A DNA stretch of 24,628 bases, taken from the NCBI GenBank assembly GCA_030951065.1, contig JAUZQH010000036.1, positions 1-24,628 on the forward strand. Reading direction: 5' to 3'. Position numbers and translations under genes: made by a program. The notes beneath the pieces were generated by a model. That model saw only the letters and a program-made list of their open reading frames with translations. It had not been told where the DNA came from and made no database searches. Shown in pieces: positions 1 through 7,006 of this stretch (its first letter is position 1; every line of letters begins with the position of its first letter). The stretch is from Mariprofundus sp. GTDB lineage: Bacteria > Pseudomonadota > Zetaproteobacteria > Mariprofundales > Mariprofundaceae.

Positions 1-2
1 GC

Positions 3-278
3 CATATGGCAGGATTATTGTCCTGTTTACGGCAGCAGTACCGTTTGCGCCATGACTGGAAAAAAACACCGCTGCTGCTGATGTCTGCATTCAAACATAC
101 TTTACTGGATGCTTCAGCTTATGCACAGATACTCTGGTTACGGTGGCCTCAGCAGCTACCCATGCTTGTGCCGGTGACCGCTCAAAGCACCAGTGACAGC
201 CCGGTGGACAGGTATTTGTTTTCCGCCTTATGGATAAGTTGCGCTTGTATGGCATTTTTGGTGTTATGGTTGTTATGA
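3..278 (+). CDS. 3' end of an unidentified membrane protein gene (partial)
   Basis: The frame is open from the left edge of the window to the TGA at 276-278, so the gene probably starts outside; the first in-window ATG is at 6 but has no visible ribosome binding site. About 90 residues are visible. The last 20 or so (from about YLFSALW to the terminal LWLL) form one hydrophobic stretch that looks like a C-terminal membrane anchor. The preceding part is basic and rich in Leu and Trp. I do not recognise the family. Its stop overlaps the truA start as ATGA, so the two genes are probably co-transcribed and translationally coupled. That coupling is the main reason to believe the frame is real. Confidence 0.5.
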   Translation, partial: HMAGLLSCLRQQYRLRHDWKKTPLLLMSAFKHTLLDASAYAQILWLRWPQQLPMLVPVTAQSTSDSPVDRYLFSALWISCACMAFLVLWLL

Positions 279-1066
279 AACAGCAAAAACAGCGTATTGT
301 CATGGTGCTGGAGTTTGATGGTCGGCCATTTCATGGCTGGCAACAGCAGGACAATGCTTCATCGGTTCAGGCATGTTTGCAGGCAGCCCTGAAACGTATT
401 GAAGGTGTGCCTGTTTCAGCAACTGCAGCAGGTCGTACTGATGCGGGTGTACACGCCGAAGCATTGATGGTGCATGCTGATGTAAATGCTGAGCGCTGGA
501 TGCGTTCTTATAAGGCCTATATCCATGGCTGTAATAGTCTGCTGCCGGATGAAATTCGCGTTGTCGGGGCACGGGCGGTCGAAGAAAATTTTCATGCCCG
601 GTTTGATTGTCGGGAACGTGCTTACCGGTATCAGATATGGAACCGGAATACGGCATCCAGTCTGCACAGGTGGCGACACTGGTGGATGCCCAGAGCGCTG
701 AATCTGGATGCCATGCGGGAAGCAGCATGCCACTGTGTGGGCAGGCGTGATTTCAGTGCTCTCCGGGCTGCGGGTTGCCAGGCATCCGGCGCAGTGAGAA
801 CAATCAGAACACTGTCTGTCGAGCAGCATGGTTATTGCATCAGTATTTCAGTTTCAGCTGATGCCTTTCTGTATCATATGGTCCGGAATCTGGTAGGGAA
901 CCTGGTTGAAGTTGGTGCAGGGAAACGTAGCCCCGAAGCATTTCTGGACTTGCTGTCCAGTGGTAACAGAAGCCTGGGGGCAGCTACAGCGCCGGCGCAT
1001 GGGCTGTATTTTACGAATGCAGTTTATGATGCGTTTTCCAGTCGTGAATTAATCGCCGCTTTTTAA
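275..1066 (+). CDS. truA: tRNA pseudouridine(38-40) synthase TruA
   Basis: TruA converts uridines 38-40 in the anticodon arm of many tRNAs to pseudouridine in the cytoplasm. The 263-residue product has the normal TruA length. It opens with the family's VMVLEFDG...FHGWQQQ segment and carries the catalytic-loop motif GRTDAGVHA, with the nucleophilic aspartate at residue 56. Further family segments are RAYRYQIWN in the middle and MVRNLVGNLVEVGAGKR near the end. In-frame ATGs lie upstream at 230 and 266. I choose 275 because it forms an ATGA overlap with the preceding stop and gives the usual N-terminus. A terminator hairpin spans the stop codon, and the next gene is convergent. Confidence 0.95.
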   Translation: MKQQKQRIVMVLEFDGRPFHGWQQQDNASSVQACLQAALKRIEGVPVSATAAGRTDAGVHAEALMVHADVNAERWMRSYKAYIHGCNSLLPDEIRVVGARAVEENFHARFDCRERAYRYQIWNRNTASSLHRWRHWWMPRALNLDAMREAACHCVGRRDFSALRAAGCQASGAVRTIRTLSVEQHGYCISISVSADAFLYHMVRNLVGNLVEVGAGKRSPEAFLDLLSSGNRSLGAATAPAHGLYFTNAVYDAFSSRELIAAF

Positions 1067-1080
1067 GCGATTGTTTTTTT
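1051..1080 (+). terminator. Rho-independent terminator of truA
   Basis: AATCGC at 1051-1056 pairs with GCGATT at 1067-1072 across a 10-nt loop, followed by G and seven T residues (1074-1080). The hairpin contains the truA stop codon, so the end of the coding region doubles as the terminator stem. On the minus strand no T-run follows, so it should act only in the truA direction. The stem is short (6 bp), hence moderate confidence. Confidence 0.65.
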
Positions 1081-3209
1081 CAGGCTGAAGCCATGGCTTC
1101 AGCGATAGCTTGCTGGAATTTTTCCATACTGACAGGCTTGTTTATTATTGTGGCATTATAGTGGTCTACCCGCTGAAGTTGGTTGTCTTCGGCGTAAGCT
1201 GTAATCATAATAATAGGAATATTGGACCCCAGCTGTCTTATGTGCTCAATCAGTTCCAGACCGTCCATTTTCGGCATGCAGAAATCAGTGATCACCAGAT
1301 CGAAGTGGCTGCTTTCCTGAAGAAAAGCCTTCAGTGCCTGTTTACCATTTTCGGCCAGGACTGATGTGTGTTTCAGATGTGCAAGCATGGACTGGTGGAT
1401 TTTGAGAATATCAGGAACATCATCGACCAGAAGAACATGGCAGTTTGATGGAGCATCAGGCTGGTGCTCCTGTTTGTTCAGGTTGGTGGTGCATTTATTT
1501 TTATTCACCATAGTGTTATTGCACTCCGGGATATAAGGGGGCAGGTGAATGATAAATCTGGTGTGTTGATTGGGAACGGATTCGACTTCAATGCTACCAT
1601 GATTTCGTTTGATGATCCGTTGCACTGTCGTCAGCCCCAGGCCTGTTCCACCCTGACCGTTTTTGGATGTCCAGAATGCCTCAAATACATTATCTATATC
1701 CTCATCCAATATGCCGGAACCATTGTCTGTAACCTTGATGCACATACAGGGATGACCGGGTCTGGATAAACGGTGCTCCGGATAGTTGCATACATGAACA
1801 TGGATTTGACCATTTTTGCTTATCGCCTGTGCGGCGTTATTGATCAGATTAACAAGAATTTGTTCGATTTCAATCATGCTGATAGCCACATCATGCAGTG
1901 GCGTATCAATCTGGCAGTCAAGCTGGATATAAGGCGGCATTTGCAGGCGGGCGAGACCCATAATGTTTTCCAGGCGCTTCACGATTATTGAGCCTTCAGC
2001 GTAACCGGAAATACTGTCTTTTTTATGATTTTTACTCAGCTGCAGCAGATGCGTAATAAGCTCCGAACCCCGCTCGCCGGCGGCAATAATAGCATTCAGT
2101 TGTAGCATGGATGATTTGTCCTGAGTGTTCATTTGTAATACTTCGGCATTGCCGATCATATTGGTCAGTACATTACGAAAATCATGCACAATACCCGCAA
2201 CCAGAGTAGACATGTATCCCTGTCTGTGCACGGACTCCAGTTCCTCCTGCATGGCTTCACGTTCTGAGATATCCAGTATAAAGCAGACGCCAATCAAGCG
2301 GTTATGCCAGCGCATACAGATGGCTGTACATAGCAGTTTGAGAATATTGCCGGATATATCCCTGCTTCTGATATACAGGGTTTCTGTCTTGTTCGGTTGC
2401 TTGCCATGGTGATGGCTGAGTGTGGCGCGGCAGAAGGCAATCATTTCCTGCCTGTCTTCCGGCAATGTGAGGATATCAGCACTTTCACCGATGATATCAG
2501 CCCCGTTACAATGGAATGTTTCTCTGACAGCACTATTCACATAGATAATTCGGGGTGTATTATCTCTATCCATCTCGAAGGTAAAGACCGGCAACGGACC
2601 TTTATCGAGCAAATTATAGGAAGTTTTTTCTGCCTCCATCTGGCCTTTGACAGCTTTTTCAACCTGCTGCCCGATCAGGTAAACATAGAGCGGTATAGCC
2701 AGCAGCATGCCGAAGTGCCAAAACAGCAGGCTTTGATCGATTGCGGCATGATATGCGACGTAGGTATAGGTGATCATGGTGAACAGGCCGATCAGGCTTA
2801 AGAACTGTGTATACAATAGCATGGGATTGCCGAAACGCAGGCCGTTACCCAGGATAATGAGCAGATAAAGAAAAAAGATGTTGCTGTTTTGACCACCGTC
2901 AACCATCATGGCATAGCTTACAACGCCAATATCCAGAATCGGGAAAACCAGACAACGAAATGCCGAAAGCGGCGTCCGGCGGATCATTGGAATGGATATC
3001 AGGTTGATCGCAAAATAGATGCTTGCAACAACCATAAGTCCTGTTTCATAGACCGGGAAATCTGCCGAATGAAACAGCATATATAACAGTCCTGCAGATG
3101 CAAAAAAAAGACGGGCATATACCTGGGAAATCTGGGTGGCAGCAAGGGATGTGCCGCTCAGGTGAGCGGATTTTAGCATCCAGTCTTCAATGATATTCCT
3201 GTTTGGCAT
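1080..3209 (-). CDS. RpfC-like hybrid sensor histidine kinase with C-terminal receiver
   Basis: A 709-residue membrane sensor kinase that should autophosphorylate a histidine and pass phosphate to its own receiver. About six hydrophobic segments occupy residues 33-180 and include ILGNGLRFG, which resembles the N-terminal membrane module of RpfC-type kinases. A PAS-like domain follows (about 198-313). The HisKA H-box is AGIVHDFRN with the phospho-histidine at 342. The ATPase domain shows NLINNAAQ (N-box), TDNGSGI (G1) and GGTGLGL (G2). The receiver (about 590-705) has the acidic pair VDD (596-597), phospho-acceptor Asp642 in VITDF and the conserved lysine in NKP. The ATG at 3209 is preceded by GGAGGG; an upstream in-frame ATG at 3266 lacks such a site. 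There is no adjacent response regulator or rpfF-like synthase, so the signal and output are unknown. Confidence 0.9.
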   Translation of the reverse strand: MPNRNIIEDWMLKSAHLSGTSLAATQISQVYARLFFASAGLLYMLFHSADFPVYETGLMVVASIYFAINLISIPMIRRTPLSAFRCLVFPILDIGVVSYAMMVDGGQNSNIFFLYLLIILGNGLRFGNPMLLYTQFLSLIGLFTMITYTYVAYHAAIDQSLLFWHFGMLLAIPLYVYLIGQQVEKAVKGQMEAEKTSYNLLDKGPLPVFTFEMDRDNTPRIIYVNSAVRETFHCNGADIIGESADILTLPEDRQEMIAFCRATLSHHHGKQPNKTETLYIRSRDISGNILKLLCTAICMRWHNRLIGVCFILDISEREAMQEELESVHRQGYMSTLVAGIVHDFRNVLTNMIGNAEVLQMNTQDKSSMLQLNAIIAAGERGSELITHLLQLSKNHKKDSISGYAEGSIIVKRLENIMGLARLQMPPYIQLDCQIDTPLHDVAISMIEIEQILVNLINNAAQAISKNGQIHVHVCNYPEHRLSRPGHPCMCIKVTDNGSGILDEDIDNVFEAFWTSKNGQGGTGLGLTTVQRIIKRNHGSIEVESVPNQHTRFIIHLPPYIPECNNTMVNKNKCTTNLNKQEHQPDAPSNCHVLLVDDVPDILKIHQSMLAHLKHTSVLAENGKQALKAFLQESSHFDLVITDFCMPKMDGLELIEHIRQLGSNIPIIMITAYAEDNQLQRVDHYNATIINKPVSMEKFQQAIAEAMASA
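1084..1103. repeat. Perfect 20-bp palindrome at the 3' end of the kinase gene
   Basis: GCTGAAGCCATGGCTTCAGC is its own reverse complement. It lies in the codons for the last residues (EAMASA) of the kinase gene, next to the truA terminator. No T-run follows on either strand, so it is not a standard intrinsic terminator. Confidence 0.6.
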
Positions 3210-3527
3210 TTTCCCTCCGTAACAGAAGGTCAAGCGGTGATGTGCCGGCAGACTCCCTCTTTTCAAGGCAACAGGTTATCTCTGGTACTGCTGACCGTCC
3301 AGGGAAGCGACAAATCTGTGTGAACAGGCCCATAATGACCTCTGGCAGCAAGGCGTACTTTTCCGAACAATGATGTGATACGATGCGCGCCAGGCCGATC
3401 CGTTCATCAATTACCTTGTGCTTGTAAACACAGTGAAAGCAGGAAAGTGATAATGTGATGAAGCATCGGCTTATGTCCTGCCCGGTTAACGTAACAGTGT
3501 ATTCGGGCTTTCTTCAGGAGTAGACAC
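3210..3527. other. Divergent intergenic region between the hybrid kinase and suhB genes
   Basis: This 318-bp gap should hold the promoters of both flanking genes. The visible elements are the ribosome binding sites at its ends: GGAGGG for the kinase (minus strand, just outside 3209) and AGGAG at 3516-3520 for suhB. The best -10-like string towards suhB is GATAAT at 3449-3454, but no acceptable -35 lies at the right distance. I saw no convincing open frame, RNA gene or repeat. Confidence 0.5.
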
Positions 3528-4301
3528 ATGTTGTATGTTGCCGTTCGGGCTGCAAGACGGGCAGGGGATATGATCGCCCGGGCTTATGATGAGCGAGACA
3601 GGCTGAAAGTCAGTCAAAAATCTGACCGGGATTATGTCACTGATGTGGATAAACGTGCCGAAACGTTAATCGTCAGGGAAATCGCACATCATTATCCGGA
3701 TCACGGCATTGTCGCTGAAGAGATGGATACCCACATTCATCCCGATGCGCCGATTCAGTGGTATATCGACCCTCTTGACGGAACAACGAACTTTATTCAT
3801 GGCTACCCTCATTTTGCTGTGTCGATTGCGGCATTTAAATATGGAAAGCCGATGCTGGCGGTTATTCATGACCCGATTCGTGATGAAACATTTGAGGCAC
3901 GTAACGGTGGTGGTGCGTTTCTCAATCGAAGGCGCTTGCGTGTAAGTGAAGAAAAACGACTTGAGCATGCGTTGTTTGCTTCCGGATTGCCGTCATACCA
4001 GCGTCATACAATCGATGTTTTCCAGGCGCGTATGGATATTTGCATGCGTGCTATGGATGGTTATCGGCGTGGCGGTTCAGCGGCGCTGGATCTGGCTTAT
4101 ATAGCGGCAGGCCGACTGGATGTATATTGGGAAGCCGGGCTGCAATCCTGGGATATTGCCGCCGGCCAGCTGCTGGTGCAGGAGGCAGGCGGGCTTGCGA
4201 CCGGCCTGGATGGCGCAAGTCTGGATCTGGAACAAGGGGACGTGTTGGCAGCCAATCCGTATTTACACCCGCTGTTGATCCGTTTGCTGAAAGTCGATTA
4301 A
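3528..4301 (+). CDS. suhB: Inositol monophosphatase family protein SuhB
   Basis: A cytoplasmic Mg2+-dependent phosphatase of the inositol monophosphatase family; SuhB in enterobacteria also acts with the transcription antitermination machinery. The 257-residue product is full length. The metal and substrate motifs are present: GIVAEE with acidic residues near 64-65, DPLDGTTNF at 81-89 and the C-terminal SWDIAAG with WD at 208-209. The N-terminus closely follows SuhB (AVRAARRAGD, then a VSQKSDRDYVTDVD segment). The ATG is preceded by AGGAG at 3516-3520 with a 7-nt spacer. It is a single gene between a divergent kinase gene and a convergent gene. A structured repeat begins directly after its stop codon. 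Confidence 0.93.
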   Translation: MLYVAVRAARRAGDMIARAYDERDRLKVSQKSDRDYVTDVDKRAETLIVREIAHHYPDHGIVAEEMDTHIHPDAPIQWYIDPLDGTTNFIHGYPHFAVSIAAFKYGKPMLAVIHDPIRDETFEARNGGGAFLNRRRLRVSEEKRLEHALFASGLPSYQRHTIDVFQARMDICMRAMDGYRRGGSAALDLAYIAAGRLDVYWEAGLQSWDIAAGQLLVQEAGGLATGLDGASLDLEQGDVLAANPYLHPLLIRLLKVD

Positions 4302-4444
4302 GGAAGCGCTGATGTGTCAGTGCTTCCGTACAGCTCACGGACGGGCTGCCAAATCAAACACGCAAGTGCTTGATTTGTAAGCAAATACAAAATCGCATTT
4401 TTGCATTTGCGGACTGATTACAGGCAGGATGCCTTTAATCAGCA
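4302..4444 (+). repeat. 143-nt structured intergenic repeat, copy 1
   Basis: This block matches 13978-14120 at 139 of 143 positions without gaps; the differences are at 4329, 4330, 4335 and 4370. It begins right after the suhB stop. It folds as five successive hairpins: GGAAGC...GCTTCC (4302-4327), CAGCTC...GGGCTG, CAAATCAA...TTGATTTG, GCAAAT...ATTTGC and CTGATTA...TAATCAG. The first hairpin could act as a transcript 3' end but has no T-run. I recognise no named repeat family, and it contains no gene. Confidence 0.88.
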
Positions 4445-4451
4445 TCTCCTT

Positions 4452-4524
4452 AACGCGCATGGACTTTTTCCACCCCATGATATGAAATTTTATCATGGCG
4501 AGGAAAAAGTCATGCAGGCGCGTT
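4452..4524. repeat. 73-nt long imperfect hairpin between convergent genes
   Basis: About 27 base pairs can form in four blocks: AACGC with GCGTT at the base; GCATG with CATGC; ACTTTTTCC with GGAAAAAGT; and CCATGATA with TATCATGG, closing on an 8-nt loop. Mismatches are limited to a single bulged G (4462), a 4-nt bulge (4516-4519) and a small internal loop. It lies eight bases past the 143-nt repeat and about 50 nt beyond the stop of the convergent gene. The other repeat copy has no such hairpin. Possible roles are a bidirectional 3'-end structure or a remnant of a small inverted-repeat element. Confidence 0.75.
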
Positions 4525-4572
4525 GTTCATTTCATATTAATGTGAATAACCCCTGGTCAGTCATGCAGATGA

Positions 4573-5646
4573 TCAGGCATTGTTAATATTCATAGTCAGT
4601 GAATCATGCTGAGTTTTAATATACTGCTCAAATGAAGGGTATACATTCATGAACGACTGAAAAATATTTTTCGGCATGTTGCAAATCAGAGTATGTCCTT
4701 TTGCTTTAAGTGTTGCCTGAAGAGGGATGCGGATATAGGGGTTGATATTGCCGAACATCATTCCTGAAGTCATCTTTGTCGCTCTTCCATCGGGGAGCTT
4801 TAATTCCAGGCTGCCGGACAGAAGAATGTGGCAAGCTGGCATTATTTCCCCTGATGCCATGATGGGGGTTCCATCGCTGTATTCATTGACTGTAGATTCT
4901 TCGGCTAGCCAGCGACGGTCAGCTTCGGGCAGTTGATCAAAAGCAGGCAGGCTATGGGTCATTGCATGCACCATGCGGTTTTGCACAGTTCGGATCAGGT
5001 AGTCACCGGCCATGGGTGAATGCTTTATTAATTCCGCAATCGCGTGGTCTGAAAACTCAAGCAGCAGGGAGGGGCTTGATGCGACAATACTTGCCGAACG
5101 GCGTAATTTATAAACGCAGGCAAATTCACCGAAAAAATCGCCCGGCATTAGCCTATTCACGGTGACCGAATTGCCATCTTCCATGCTGATCTGCACATCC
5201 ACTACGCCATCAAGAATCAGGTAAAAAGTTTTGCTGCTTTCACCTTGCCGCACAATTGCCTCATTTTCGACAACCTGTAGCAGTTTACCCTGTTTGATAA
5301 AACCCAGCGTTTCCGAATCGGATAAATGTTCGGTTAACGCAAAAAACCGCCCTGGTTCACTTTCACAGCCATCCATGGAAAAACGGGCCATATCAGACAG
5401 GGTGTCAATCGTTTCGCTGTCCGGATGATTCAATTGCTGGCAGAGGCTCAGAAGCCCGATAGCCTGGGCGGAGTTGCCGCGAGCCAGCATCCGTTGTGCC
5501 ATGGACATGGCCAGAGCACATGCCTGTTCATTTTTGCCACTTTGACGCAGCATTTGAATGAAAAGTCTGGCGATATGCAGGTCATCAGGAAAAACCTGAT
5601 GCAGCATTTGATAGCTTCGCATTAACTCCTGTTCATTCAACGCCAT
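4573..5646 (-). CDS. Protein with tandem cyclic-nucleotide-binding-like domains
   Basis: A 357-residue, apparently cytoplasmic protein with no signal peptide or membrane segment. Residues 1-90 are helical and TPR-like. The first cyclic-nucleotide-binding domain (about 105-225) has a near-canonical phosphate-binding cassette: GEFA at 173-176 and RRSA at 182-185, with Glu174 and Arg183 at the spacing seen in cAMP-binding proteins. A second, degenerate domain (about 235-345) lacks a recognisable cassette. There is no DNA-binding helix-turn-helix, so this is not a Crp-type activator. The ATG at 5646 has no clear ribosome binding site; an in-frame ATG at 5622 has AGGAG only 3 nt before it, so the start is uncertain by eight residues. 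Partner and output are unknown. Confidence 0.85.
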   Translation of the reverse strand: MALNEQELMRSYQMLHQVFPDDLHIARLFIQMLRQSGKNEQACALAMSMAQRMLARGNSAQAIGLLSLCQQLNHPDSETIDTLSDMARFSMDGCESEPGRFFALTEHLSDSETLGFIKQGKLLQVVENEAIVRQGESSKTFYLILDGVVDVQISMEDGNSVTVNRLMPGDFFGEFACVYKLRRSASIVASSPSLLLEFSDHAIAELIKHSPMAGDYLIRTVQNRMVHAMTHSLPAFDQLPEADRRWLAEESTVNEYSDGTPIMASGEIMPACHILLSGSLELKLPDGRATKMTSGMMFGNINPYIRIPLQATLKAKGHTLICNMPKNIFQSFMNVYPSFEQYIKTQHDSLTMNINNA

Positions 5647-5814
5647 GATTGCAAGTGTAGCCTGTCTGAAAGGCTCATTCCAATAACTGGCGTTGCATGA
5701 GCGACATCAGCAGGCTTGCAGAAGACATTCGGCCGTATGTATTTACAGGATCATCATCCGCACAGGAATCACCGTTACTTGGGTATAGCCAGAATTAGCG
5801 CTAGATTAACGCGC

Positions 5815-6075
5815 ATGACTGAATCTCAACCTCTTATACATATGCAATACGTGCCGGGTAAGTTTGTGAATGCCAGTTTTGATCACGCTAGCGAAGAAAA
5901 CGAACGTAACCGATTTGAGATGATTCGTTTTGGATCACGTGTGAATTGTGAAATTCCCGCGGATTATGAACTGCATGTAAAAGCAGGTGATATGGTTACT
6001 GCCGGGTCGACGGTCATTGCACGAAAACCTGAGAATGAAGGCGATAGCGAGGGGAATACTCATGCCGAAGCTTAA
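5815..6075 (+). pseudogene. psd: Remnant of phosphatidylserine decarboxylase (psd), N-terminally and internally deleted
   Basis: The product (86 residues from the ATG at 5815) carries two hallmark blocks of the short, archaeal-type Psd family: VPGKFVNASFDHASEENERN and IRFGSRV. The FGS in the second block is the self-cleavage and pyruvoyl-forming site of that family. In intact proteins these blocks are separated by about 35-40 residues containing a VQIAGLVARRIV-like segment; here they are joined directly and in frame. The N-terminal membrane part and the blocks carrying the catalytic Asp and His are also missing. The frame can be read upstream to a TTG at 5716, but no further Psd homology appears. 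It overlaps the pssA start by 14 bp, matching a former psd-pssA operon. It is probably non-functional; a short product with another role cannot be excluded. Confidence 0.75.
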
Positions 6076-6862
6076 AGCGACAGTCAGCAAGCGGGGGGTG
6101 TATGTGCTGCCCAGCCTGTTCACTACCATGGGGCTGTTTTCCGGTTTCTATTCACTGGTTGCATCCATTCAGGGTAATTTTGAACTGGCAGCCTGGGCGA
6201 TCCTGGCCGCTGCCGTGTTTGATATGCTGGATGGGCGGGTGGCCCGTCTGCTGCATGCTGAAACCGAATTCGGTGCCGAATACGATTCATTATGCGATAT
6301 GCTGTCGTTTGGCGTTGCGCCTGCTGTATTGGTGTATTTATGGGCGCTGATTAATCTCGGCTCTGATTTTCACAGACTGGCATGGTTGGGCGCCTTCTTT
6401 GTCGTCGCCTGCGCAGCACTCAGACTGGCCCGCTTCAACGTGAAGCTTGCCGAGCAGGACAAACGCTATTTTCAGGGCTTGCCGACACCGGGGGCGGCAC
6501 TCTTTATTGCCACTGCGGTGCTGTATCATGTTGATCTGCATGCGGAACCATGGCCGTGGTTGTGGTTGGGACTTTCGGTGTTTCTCTCATGGTTGATGGT
6601 CAGCAACGTCCGGTTTATTTCAGGCAAGGATGTGGACTTGAAGAAGCGGCGCTCATCCGGAGTGCTGATTGTCATGGTTATCGTCATTGGTTTTTTAGCT
6701 ATCGATCCATACCGGATGCCGTTCACAGTCATGTTCGCCTACTGTATGCACGGCCCGATGTTGAGCCTGTGGCAGAAGTGGAAATTATCGCAATACCGGC
6801 TTAAAAGACGTCAGCGGAAAAAACATGCGTCTGCATCCGGCAATAATGACGATGCGGCATGA
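6062..6862 (+). CDS. pssA: CDP-diacylglycerol-serine O-phosphatidyltransferase PssA
   Basis: An integral membrane enzyme that makes phosphatidylserine from CDP-diacylglycerol and serine, the first step towards phosphatidylethanolamine. The 266-residue product has the CDP-alcohol phosphotransferase signature: Asp54, Asp57, Gly58, Ala61, Arg62, Gly71, Asp75 and Asp79 (DMLDGRVAR, then GAEYDSLCD). Several hydrophobic segments cover most of the chain, and the C-terminus is Lys/Arg-rich. The ATG at 6062 is chosen because GAGGGG lies 7 nt upstream and the family N-terminus (KRGVYVLPSLFTT) follows closely; an in-frame ATG at 5987 falls inside the psd remnant. The overlap with that remnant suggests inherited translational coupling. 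Confidence 0.93.
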   Translation: MPKLKATVSKRGVYVLPSLFTTMGLFSGFYSLVASIQGNFELAAWAILAAAVFDMLDGRVARLLHAETEFGAEYDSLCDMLSFGVAPAVLVYLWALINLGSDFHRLAWLGAFFVVACAALRLARFNVKLAEQDKRYFQGLPTPGAALFIATAVLYHVDLHAEPWPWLWLGLSVFLSWLMVSNVRFISGKDVDLKKRRSSGVLIVMVIVIGFLAIDPYRMPFTVMFAYCMHGPMLSLWQKWKLSQYRLKRRQRKKHASASGNNDDAA

Positions 6863-6894
6863 GTGTTGATGACGTTGTAAAAAAGCTGTCATTG

Positions 6895-6924
6895 TTGACC
6901 TTTGCATATTTCGGGGGCCATAAT
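6895..6924 (+). promoter_or_regulatory. Candidate promoter of the leu leader and leuA
   Basis: TTGACC at 6895-6900 and CATAAT at 6919-6924 are 18 nt apart, matching the vegetative consensus at 5 of 6 positions each. Transcription would begin near 6931-6932, at the leader peptide ATG at 6932. That would make the leader mRNA leaderless. If translation instead starts at the in-frame ATG at 6923, the promoter must lie further upstream. Confidence 0.5.
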
Positions 6925-6931
6925 GCGCCTT

Positions 6932-7006
6932 ATGAATATCCGGTTCGAGACTCTGAATGCTACAACGAAGTACCTGCTACTTCGAATGGGCTTGTGCGTC
7001 TGCTGA
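6932..7006 (+). CDS. leu operon leader peptide
   Basis: A 24-codon frame whose job is to report leucyl-tRNA charging. Its codons 15-17 (6974-6982) are CTG CTA CTT, three consecutive leucines including the often-rare CTA, followed by Arg-Met-Gly-Leu and a Cys-Val-Cys end; the TGA is at 7004-7006. The leucine run lies inside a hairpin (6966-6972 pairing with 6978-6984). An alternative in-frame ATG at 6923 has GGGGG 5 nt upstream and would add three residues. A terminator and then leuA follow, the classic arrangement of leucine attenuation. The product probably has no function beyond its translation. Confidence 0.8.
   Translation: MNIRFETLNATTKYLLLRMGLCVC

Noticed and set aside
4450..5817. TTAACGCGCATG occurs both in the long hairpin (4450-4461) and before the psd remnant (5806-5817)
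   Set aside because: A 12-base match is expected several times by chance in a window of this size and the flanks differ.
6062..6075. Overlap of the psd remnant and pssA as a sign of a frameshift or fusion
   Set aside because: The pssA start has its own GAGGGG site and family N-terminus; overlapping starts and stops are normal in operons.
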